This document shows positions 1 to 8,265 of a stretch of 64,000 nucleotides of DNA, piece after piece (position 1 is the stretch's first letter; every line of letters starts with the position of its first letter). A program made the translations under genes and the position numbers. Under the pieces are notes generated by a model. That model was given only the letters and a program-made list of their open reading frames with translations. It was not told the origin of the DNA and did not search any database. The stretch comes from Nannobrachium achirus (taxonomy: Eukaryota > Chordata > Actinopteri > Myctophiformes > Myctophidae). The stretch spans positions 7,141,091 through 7,205,090 of the forward strand of contig OY997640.1 in NCBI GenBank assembly GCA_963921795.1. Direction: 5' to 3'.

Positions 1-222
1 AATTCTATGGAAATTACAACCCAACAGCTAATAACACCATACCCAACAGAAATAACTCAGCGAATTGGGTTATCAGAATACCCATTTGCATGAAAACAAC
101 CAAATTAAATAACCCAATAGGCTTAACCCAGCCAAAACAACCCATCATTTTTTAGTGTGTTGGGTTCCCATACATCAGGGGTGCCCACAAGGTAGATTGT
201 GATCTACCAGTAGATCACAAAG

Positions 223-699
223 CAGTGGCGTCAGTTCAGCAAAAGCTAGGGTATGGCAAAGATGTAAAATACATTTTGGATAACACGGTTCTATTGTGAA
301 AATAGCAGATCTACATGCTCACAACGCCTCGCGCTGCGAGGCGTTGTGAGCATGTAGATCGGCTATTTTCACAATGTTGGAAAAATGTTAGTAAACGTGC
401 CACAATTAACAATAATGCATTGCACCTGTGCAGTTGACCTGCGGAACCTGGGAATATACCATTTTGTCAAGCTGGGGAGAATACAAGTGTGGAGAATATA
501 GTTATAATACCTCGTTAAAGTGACCATTATGTAAAATTCTGCATTTGTAGTTATTTTACTGTAATTTAACAACATAATAACCAGCGCAGATAGACAAAGA
601 GACATTCCTGGATTTATATTTAAAAGTAGCTTTTATTTTCCCCCCTGGACCCAGGGTATGGCAGCTGCATACCCCTGCCATACCCAATTGACACCCCTG
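223..699. mobile_element. Non-autonomous hAT-like MITE, perfect 8-bp TSD
   Basis: The element begins CAGTGGCGTCAGTTCAG and ends CAATTGACACCCCTG, which are imperfect inverted termini. It is flanked by TCACAAAG at 215-222 and again at 700-707, a perfect 8-bp duplication as hAT elements produce. It carries an internal palindrome at 294-374 and no transposase. Close relatives with their own duplications lie at 19619-19793 and 39846-40039. Confidence 0.85.
294..374. repeat. Palindromic GATCTACA module (type copy)
   Basis: Near-perfect inverted repeat of about 80 bp. The outer arms read TTGTGAAAATAGC and mirror GCTATTTTCACAA; the inner arms read GATCTACATGCTCACAACGCC. The same module recurs many times in the window inside different repeats, with the inner sequence varying while both arms vary together. 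Confidence 0.85.
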
Positions 700-776
700 T
701 CACAAAGGCTGTGAAGGTAGACCACGATATATAATTAAAAACAAATCACAAAACCCCTCTTTTTTGGCATCTGCCA

Positions 777-1140
777 CTTAAAGCTATACTATGTAACTTT
801 TTTAATAAAACAAATCTTAAAATGGTCCTAACTATTAAATCGCTAAAGTTTTAGAACATCCACTCCGTTAATTTCAGCCCCAAAAGCCTTTTCTTTATAT
901 GTTTTCTACTGAGCCGGCCAAATTACGTCATTTGCATCATTCCGTATACGTGTCTCCCAGATCATACACTACCGGCCAATCACAGCGCGGATCATACACT
1001 GCCGGCCAATCACAGCGCGTCTTGCTGTCATCTCAGGAAGTAGCTTGCCTCAACATAACAACAGCATTTACACTGGTGAAGGAATCCGTAACTTGCCGCT
1101 ATTGCAAAGTCCCCTCAGGTATTTTTTGGGGTGGGAAGAT
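777..1140 (+). repeat. Unclassified MITE (GCTATACTATGTAACTT family), copy 1
   Basis: Starts TTAAAGCTATACTATGTAACTT and shares about 350 bp with copies at 3675-4182 and 13902-14412, including the tandem CCGGCCAATCACAGCGC units. The 3' terminus is diverged or replaced after about 1140. No coding capacity is seen. Confidence 0.7.
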
Positions 1141-2063
1141 CATGTTGAGCTGTTCATTTTAAAAGTAGCTCTCAAGTCAAACACGTGTGCGACACGTTGT
1201 GAGCTTGTAGATCTGCTATTTTCACTAGTTTGGATCCCGGGGCAAACATATAGTTTCTCTTTTGGGTCACAAGCTAAAAGGTTTTGGGAACCACTGCTCT
1301 ACACCAGTGTTACTCAAACCGTTCCATGTCAAGGACCCCCAAAATGATATGTGTTTGGCTGCGGACCCCCCACATCATCTCCACGGGACCCCTCCCCCCA
1401 GAAGCAGCGATTTAGCACACAAAGAAACGAAACTTGACTTTGGTCCATTATATATCCCGCTACCCACACGTTTGGCTGTGTTGCTCATTCCACGAATGCC
1501 AGATCCTTACAATCTGTACCTCGTTGTAAAGGTGACAAATAAACGATAAAAATGATATAAAACACAATACAAATTGGTATTATTAAAGGGGATATATAAT
1601 GGACCGAAGTCAAGTTCCCTTTCTTTTCATGCTTAGTTTTTATGTTTATATAAGGCCCTGCAACTTAAAATGAAGCATAGCGTTAGTTTATGTAGGACAA
1701 GTAAGTCTTGCCCGCCGCAGATGTCTGGCATAGGCTCAAATACTTGCAATATTACACCTGCTGATTCATGCTAATATGTCAATGTATTACTATTGTATCC
1801 CTATGGGGGGTTTGGCTAAAAGTTCCCCGATTTTGCTTTAGCATGCGTGTACACAATTCAGGGAACATCTCTCTAACTGTATTCTATTTGTTGCAACACA
1901 TGGTTAAATCTATTTGACGTGAGTGTTCCTGACTAAAATGAAATCATAAAGAAAATCATGCATGGACACAAAAATCAAGATCAAAAGGAATTAACACAAA
2001 GCCAGCTATAATAGAAAATAAATTAGCAGTCTGTCAGCATGACACGTGCACCCATGTATGCAT
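1141..2063. other. Repeat debris, no gene seen
   Basis: A hAT-like piece with a degenerate TGTTACTCAAACC end and GGACCCCC blocks lies near 1300-1400. A half palindrome module lies near 1185-1228. The rest is AT-rich sequence without a supported ORF. Confidence 0.5.
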
Positions 2064-2411
2064 CACTGCGTGAAAAACATTGAATATGGGAAGGCTTTTC
2101 TAGGGTAAATCCCCTCATACTTATCCCGTATACCCATGATTATAGATACCATCTCTGAGAGGATCATTTGCATATATACCCCCGGCCAGCCAGCCCCCCC
2201 TTCCAGATTTGCCCACCATCAGTCCTTGCAGTCCTATTCCCCCCTCCCCACAACAAAGAGAGGAGGGGGGTTGAAGGGGGGCTGGCTGGCCGGGGGAATA
2301 TATGCAAATGATCCTTTCAGAGAGGGTATCTATAAACATGGGTATGTGGGATAAGTATGAGGGGATTTACCCTAGAAAAACCTTCCCATATTCAATGTTT
2401 TTCACGCAGTG
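2064..2411. mobile_element. Foldback (long inverted repeat) element
   Basis: A 348-bp palindrome with arms of about 145 bp that are almost identical. It starts CACTGCGTGAAAAACATTG and ends with the reverse complement. The centre is C/G-rich around 2200-2280. Each arm carries an octamer-like ATTTGCAT (2165-2172, and 2302-2309 on the minus strand). No protein is encoded. It is a foldback or MITE-type element by structure; the superfamily is unknown. Confidence 0.8.
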
Positions 2412-2505
2412 CATGTTTTATATTGTTTTAATCTGATTTCATTAAAGCCCTCTCCACCCTCTGCTACTTATGTGGCATGCACAGCGGCACGCTCACGCTC
2501 ATGCA

Positions 2506-2507
<2 letters not shown>

Positions 2508-2596
<89 letters not shown>
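2508..2596. repeat. (AC)n microsatellite
   Basis: Uninterrupted AC dinucleotide array of about 90 bp. Confidence 0.98.
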
Positions 2597-2600
<4 letters not shown>

Positions 2601-2791
2601 GTGCCCACGCGCAGGTATACCCACCCACCTGCACACTATGGTGGTTCAACCTGGGTCACAGCATTAGTGCATGCACAGCGTTTTCATGTCGGGTTTGATT
2701 CGGGTCACTCCACGTCCTTACTTTACCCTTCACGGGGCTCCCTGCTGTACCGGCTGTCTATTAAAGTAGAAATGATTACAGTTATCTTTTC

Positions 2792-2793
<2 letters not shown>

Positions 2794-2860
<67 letters not shown>
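2794..2860. repeat. (AG)n microsatellite
   Basis: Uninterrupted AG array of about 66 bp. Confidence 0.98.
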
Positions 2861-2863
<3 letters not shown>

Positions 2864-2867
2864 TCGC

Positions 2868-3062
2868 ACCAGATTCTGGGCCCTGGGTACAAGGATTCAC
2901 TCACATTTTGTGCTTAAACTATTGAAAAATAGCAGATATAAAAGAGTGCCGCGCTGCGAGCTTGTAGATCTGCTATTTTTTAAGACATCGTGAAAATGAA
3001 AAAGTCTTTGAATATTTCAAATCCTTGTAAGGTTTTTTGAAAAAAAAAACTATGTTTCTATG
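2868..3062. repeat. hAT-like composite repeat (uninterrupted paralogue of the 46.8/53.7-kb target)
   Basis: Begins GCGTCGCACCAGATTCTGGG and holds a palindrome module near 2925-2985. Its 3000-3062 segment, read on the minus strand, matches the sequence on both sides of the large hAT at 46810-53662. It therefore acts as an empty-site comparison for that insertion. Confidence 0.65.
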
Positions 3063-3240
3063 TCAGTGGTGCTCAAACTTTTTCACGTGAAGAACCCCCA
3101 AAATGATATGTATTTGGCCACGGACCCCCATCTCAAAATATTTAGTTCCAGGGACCCCCCAGAAGCAAAATCTGAGTTACAAATGTTTGCTTAAAAAAAT
3201 ACACATATTCAAAGATTTGCACACATTTTCACGACTTTTC

Positions 3241-3314
3241 AAAAATAGCAGATCTACAAGCTCGCAGCGCGGCACTCGGTGCCGCGCTGTGAGCTTGTAG
3301 ATCTGCTATTTTTC
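3241..3314. repeat. Palindromic GATCTACA module
   Basis: Arms AAAAATAGCAGATCTACAAG and its complement flank a GCGCGGCAC/GTGCCGCGC core. It sits in a repeat that continues into a block resembling 4490-4535 and 44110-44155. Confidence 0.8.
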
Positions 3315-3674
3315 AATAGCTAAATAATTAAGGCCCCTCCACCTTGGGCCCTAGTAACTCAGTCCCACTTTCCCCCCCAGTGTGATGCCCCTGGGTGAGA
3401 AAGAGAGAGAGGGAGGGAGAGAACGTGGACAGCCCTTCCCTTTGCATTTCTTCTTTTATCAAAGGAGACAGGGCAGCCTCTGCCGCAGGAGCGGCTCAGT
3501 CCGACACCGGTAAGGACGGGGCTGTTGTGTGGCATCAGGAGACCCAACAACCCAATTGCCGGATAAGAAGCACTTCTACAAACCCGCTGGTATAGGCTGC
3601 ATCGTTTCAAAGCAGGCTTAAGCCCCAAGTTGTATACTGATGCACAGAATAGTAACCAATGCAATACTTTGAAG

Positions 3675-4182
3675 TTAAAGTTGTACCATGTAACTTTTTT
3701 TCTAAAACAAATCTTAAAATGGTCCTAGCTGTTAAATCGCTAAAGTTTTAGAACCCCCACTCCGTTATTTTCAGCTTCTAAAGCCTTCTCTTTATATGTT
3801 TTCTATGATCCCTGCCCGGGACCGGTTTTCGCGGAAAAATTGCGTCATCACACTACCGGCCAATCACAGCGAGGGTTATACACTGCCGGCCAATCACAGC
3901 GCAGAACATACACTGCCGGGCTCTCTGGTGGGTTTAGGAAACACGCCTTCAGGAAGTACACTGCAGTGTTTACACTGGAGGAGTCTAGCATGTAACTCTC
4001 CAACCACTGCTCGTAGAAGGACACGGGAGACCTCATTGAAAGCGTCTCGGCGAGGCGAGGCGGACGCGGTGGTCTGACGGCCCGGTCCGCGAGCGAAAAA
4101 CGGACGAAAAAAGCAAACGCGACCGCGGTTTGCTATACCGCTACAGACCACCAGTTGAGCAACTTACACAGTATAGCTTTAA
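3675..4182 (+). repeat. Unclassified MITE (GCTATACTATGTAACTT family), copy 2
   Basis: About 508 bp, with termini TTAAAGTTGTACCATGTAAC and the reverse complement of AAAGCTATACTGTGTAAGTT. Internal CCGGCCAATCACAGCG units are present. It abuts a second, inverted partial copy at its 3' end. Confidence 0.75.
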
Positions 4183-4283
4183 AGCTATACTGTGTAAGTT
4201 GCTCAACTAGTGGTCAGTAGCGGTATAGCAAACCGCGGTCGCGTCTGCTTTTTTCGGCCGTTTTTCACCGCGGACCGGGCCTC
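4081..4283. repeat. Loop-less inverted junction of two MITE ends
   Basis: Two arms of about 100 bp meet tail to tail at AGCTTTAAAGCT (4176-4187). The right arm is a partial inverted copy of the MITE ending at 4182, giving a nearly perfect 200-bp hairpin. Confidence 0.8.
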
Positions 4284-4289
4284 ATACCA

Positions 4290-4536
4290 CCGTGTCCGAG
4301 TCTTTTCCCCCTTTACACCAAAGCTCTTTGCTAAAAATAGCCGATCTACAAGCTCACGTTTGAGTTACAAATGTTCGCTTAAAAAAATACATATATTCAA
4401 AGATTTGCACACATTTTCAAGACTTTTCAAAAATAGCAGATCTACAAGCATGTACTGTATATCTGCTATTTTTCAATAGCTAAAGTATAAAGTAATTAAG
4501 GCCCCTCCACCTTGGGCCCTAGAGCTCAGTCCCACT

Positions 4537-4621
<85 letters not shown>

Positions 4622-5708
4622 CACGTGCGTGTGTGTGTGTGTGTGTTCGGGCATTAACAATAAAGTCGACTGAGTCGACTTCAATACACAAGTCGACTCC
4701 CACCAGAGAAAGTCGAAAGTCGAAGTTGAAAATATATATGCCTCGCGTTGCGAGCATGATCTGCTATTTTCACAATTTCTGCCTCTATATATTTGACAAT
4801 TTGGCAAATGTTTAATTTGTCATTTTAGAGGCATTAAAACGTCCTTAAATTGTGACTAGAAATGTGCATACATCCACTATACACTTAAACGTTATGCTCA
4901 TTTGTTTACTGTTGAGTGAGAAAACAATGTTGCACGTTAAGTTAATCATCTAAAGACCCCCCCCCCCCCCCCCCCCAAACATTTGGAGAACCACTGCCCT
5001 AGACGCACGGGTTGCACGCGCACACGTTTGACTTGCGTTGTGGCGCTGTCAAAAACAATTCATCGTTAATTCGTACATTACTACTTAACCTTCTGGGGCC
5101 AGCTTTAGCCTGTAGAGGCCCAGCTGGATTGTTGCATATCGTCACTGTCGGGCAGAAACCTCGTATCTCCAAGTTTCACATTTTTACATTCTTTTCCTGC
5201 AAAGTAAAGCACTGCTTCATACAAGGCCATCACACAAAAGTAGTGAAAACAGCTGATCTACAGTTGATCTACAAGCACACAATCGGCTGTAGATCTACAA
5301 GCTCGCAGTGTGGCACTCGGTGGCGCGCAGTGAGCTTGTATATTTGCTATTTTCCAATAGTGAAAGCATAAAATAATGGGTTCCCAGTCTAATGAAATAC
5401 ATTCATGGGGAATGTAGTGAAACCTTGTACCCAGGCCCAGAATGTGGTGCGACACCCCTGAACGGATGCATATGGTATGCATTCACACACGCGCAAATGC
5501 ACATGCAGAACACAGCATTGTGTGGGTACTTTGACATGAAGTGGGAGACTGAGGCTGCATACCAGAGTAGACACCAGACAGACACTCGTGCAGGGCCGGA
5601 TCTAAGCTTTAGTAGGTGGGGCAGGAAGAAATGCCAGAGGGGCGACCTCTTGCCCGCGCCGCTGCGATTTTAGGTTAGGGTTAGGGTTAGGGCATTTTGG
5701 CACTCTTA
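4290..5708. other. Repeat debris and microsatellite; no gene seen
   Basis: Contains palindrome modules (around 4430-4470 and 5245-5355), a (GT)n array at 4538-4614, poly-C at 4957-4976, and a hAT-like end near 5370-5460 reading toward GACACCCCTG. A short run of three to four TTAGGG-like units lies at 5672-5692. No supported ORF. Confidence 0.6.
4538..4614. repeat. (GT)n microsatellite
   Basis: GT dinucleotide array that becomes GC-interrupted after 4614. Confidence 0.97.
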
Positions 5709-6140
5709 TCTATCTATAAATGCGACAAATCTCTGTGTGTATGTAATCCGCGTATCTCGAGAACCGTTCGTCCCACCGGCTTCAGATTCGGCACGCGCGT
5801 TCCCCGCCGCGGCGCGGAGTGCAGTGCCGGGCCTCGGCCCGACTCGGCATGCGGTTTTCCCGAAGCGGCGCGAAACGTTCGGAATCTCCTTACGCGGAGC
5901 TGATTGTTGGCTGTCATCAGGCTGAGCTGACATCAGGCTGTTCCTGAGGAAATCGGCACAATCGCTGACTCATTGTGACATCACTTCATAAAACATCACG
6001 TACGCCGCATGAGTCAACAAAAAATCTCTGTGAATGTGTATGTATGTATGTGAATCTCGAGAACCGTTCTTCCCACCGGCACGCGCGTTCTCCAGATATG
6101 GGCATAAAATGAATCCCCGAATGGGGAGCTGATGTCTGAC

Positions 6141-7384
6141 ATCAGAGTTTTCCGCAACCGGTACTGTGTGTGCAGAGATCTCCATATATGGGCATAAGGG
6201 GACAAAGGCAAACAGATGGTCAAAACGGGTCCTATGACAACAGGTATATTGGGGTTTGCATTAAAGAGTGGGGACAAAGGCTAACAGATGGTCAAAACGG
6301 GTCCTATGACAACAGGTATATTGGGGTTTGCATTAAAGGGTGGGGCATTCATGGGGTCCGCTCCAAAAAAGAAAATAAAAGAGACAAAGACAAACATAAG
6401 ACAAGCGACAAAGCGTGGGACTGGGAGGATGACTTGAATGATGCAGATTTAAGCAGGCTGTGTATTCTGCTTAAAGAAGAAACAAACAAAAAGCGACAGA
6501 GATCTCATATATGGGCATAAAATGGACGCAGATAAACAGATATCTCCATATACGGGCATAAAGGGACACAGACAGACAGATACAGAGATCTCCATATATG
6601 GGCATAAATAAGCAGGCTGTGTATTCTGCTTAAAGAAGAAACAAACAAAAAGCGACAGAGATCTCATATATGGGCATAAAATGGACGCAGATAAACAGAT
6701 ATCTCCATATACGGGCATAAAGGGACACAGACAGACAGATACAGAGATCTCCATATATGGGCATCAGAGTTTTCCGCAACCGGTACTGTGTGTGCAGAGA
6801 TCTCCATATATGGGCATAAGGGGACAAAGGCAAACAGATGGTCAAAACGGGTCCTATGACAACAGGTATATTGGGGTTTGCATTAAAGAGTGGGGACAAA
6901 GGCTAACAGATGGTCAAAACGGGTCCTATGACAACAGGTATATTGGGGTTTGCATTAAAGGGTGGGGCATTCATGGGGTCTGCTCCAAAAAAGAAAATAA
7001 AAGAGACAAAGACAAACATAAGACAAGCGACAAAGCGTGGGACTGGGAGGATGACTTGAATGATGCAGATTTAAGCAGGCTGTGTATTCTGCTTAAAGAA
7101 GAAACAAACAAAAAGCGACAGAGATCTCATATATGGGCATAAAATGGACGCAGATAAACAGATATCTCCATATACGGGCATAAAGGGACACAGACAGACA
7201 GATACAGAGATCTCCATATATGGGCATAAATAAGCAGGCTGTGTATTCTGCTTAAAGAAGAAACAAACAAAAAGCGACAGAGATCTCATATATGGGCATA
7301 AAATGGACGCAGATAAACAGATATCTCCATATACGGGCATAAAGGGACACAGACAGACAGATACAGAGATCTCCATATATGGGC
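6141..7384 (+). repeat. 622-bp tandem duplication inside Helitron copy 1
   Basis: 6141-6762 and 6763-7384 are almost identical, for example one C/T difference at the GGGGTCYGCTCC site. Each unit contains a further 159-bp internal duplication (AAGCAGGCTGTGTATTCTGC at 6451 and again at 6610), several CCATATATGG boxes and a segment of about 145 bp not present in the other Helitrons of the window. Confidence 0.85.
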
Positions 7385-7515
7385 ATAAAATGGACGCAAA
7401 TAGACAGATATCTCCATATATGGGCATATGGGCATAAAATGGACCCAGAACTATATCTGCAGTGATCTCCATATATGGACATAAAATGGACGCCGACACT
7501 TCACCGGACATCACC

Positions 7516-8160
7516 ATGGCAGGACGTGTTTTTCGCTCACGCTCCGGAACCAAAACACCAAAGGCTTGGTTCATCCCACATTTTCTCCTATTTCTACTAT
7601 GGATCACGGATTTATGCTATAAATCACCACAGATCCTAACACCAATGGAATACGAGAATCTTTTATGGGAAATGGACAAAACGGACGAAAAACACAGTGA
7701 GTTATATCTTCTTGCCAAAACGGTAGCTAAGCACCCGAGCTTTGGATCTCATGTTATTCAATCTTTGCTGGCTGCTAACCGGAACAAAAGAGACAAACCC
7801 CTGAATGGTTGTATGAGTCGATCTTTGATCTTCTTATTATTACTGCAATCAGGAGATATAGAATCGAATCCAGGGCCTGTAGCTACCAGACAGATGACCC
7901 GAAGACTAGCTGCTCTCGCTACTGCAGCTGGATTGACGACGGCAGATCCTTCTTTGTCTGTGATCAGCGAAGCTAACGATGCTAACTTAGCTAGCTCCTC
8001 ACTGATGAATCCTGAGGGACTAACAACGGGCTACTCCAGATGTCCTGACCAGCCGACCTCCGACGATCACACGGCAGTCGCCTCCGCGGACTCACGGATC
8101 GTCGAAGGACCCCCTGGCTCACGGACCCCCGGTGAACCCTCGGCGATCGCCCCCGCATGA
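7516..8160 (+). CDS. LINE upstream ORF with 2A-like ribosome-skipping motif
   Basis: Codes 214 aa from the ATG at 7516, which has a good initiation context (TCACCATGG). The in-frame ATG further upstream at 7462 lies in Helitron sequence, so it is not the LINE's own start. A hydrophobic stretch (AWFIPHFLLFLLW) lies at about residues 18-30. Residues 103-121 read SLIFLLLLQSGDIESNPGP, matching the D-[VI]-E-x-N-P-G-P signature of 2A peptides, with separation predicted between G120 and P121 (codons 7873-7878). The remaining 93 residues are Ala/Ser/Pro-rich. The frame closes with UGA at 8158-8160 followed by CUAG. It stays open for 35 more codons into ORF2, in the same phase. Function other than 2A is unknown; no RNA-binding zinc knuckle is seen. 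Confidence 0.85.
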   Translation: MAGRVFRSRSGTKTPKAWFIPHFLLFLLWITDLCYKSPQILTPMEYENLLWEMDKTDEKHSELYLLAKTVAKHPSFGSHVIQSLLAANRNKRDKPLNGCMSRSLIFLLLLQSGDIESNPGPVATRQMTRRLAALATAAGLTTADPSLSVISEANDANLASSSLMNPEGLTTGYSRCPDQPTSDDHTAVASADSRIVEGPPGSRTPGEPSAIAPA

Positions 8161-8164
8161 CTAG
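8158..8164 (+). promoter_or_regulatory. Candidate stop-codon readthrough site (UGA CUAG)
   Basis: The only stop between the 2A-bearing frame and ORF2 is TGA followed by CTAGC. UGA-CUAG is the best known context for efficient readthrough in metazoan genes and some RNA viruses. No stop occurs between 8161 and the ORF2 ATG at 8266 in this phase. A simple nonsense mutation (CGA to TGA at a former CpG) would look the same, so this is a candidate only. Confidence 0.45.
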
Positions 8165-8265
8165 CTCAGCACGAGACCAGCATCATCAACGCAAGTCACG
8201 CAACACCGGACCCCGGCGGCCCCACCGACCCACCCGACCTGCAGACGCACCCGGCGGACCCCTTC

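Noticed and set aside
2409..2993. Long ORFs of Thr-His, Val-Cys or Arg-Glu repeats
   Set aside because: They are translations of (AC)n, (GT)n and (AG)n microsatellites (also at 4473-4815, 58601-59012 and 62338-62586).
5672..5692. Telomere repeat (TTAGGG)n
   Set aside because: Only three or four units. Similar short runs at 29173, 37010, 44480 and 55085 sit in dispersed repeats, so this is not a chromosome end.
6170..7142. Plus-strand ORFs across the Helitron repeats (YGHK/NGSYDNRYIGV repeats) as genes
   Set aside because: They are translations of a tandem DNA repeat and of both strands equally. Only a short internal segment (6360-6508) looks coding-like.
7462..7515. Upstream ATG at 7462 as the LINE start
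   Set aside because: It lies in Helitron sequence shared with copies 2 and 3. The LINE junction is at about 7499, so the ATG at 7516 is the first in the element.
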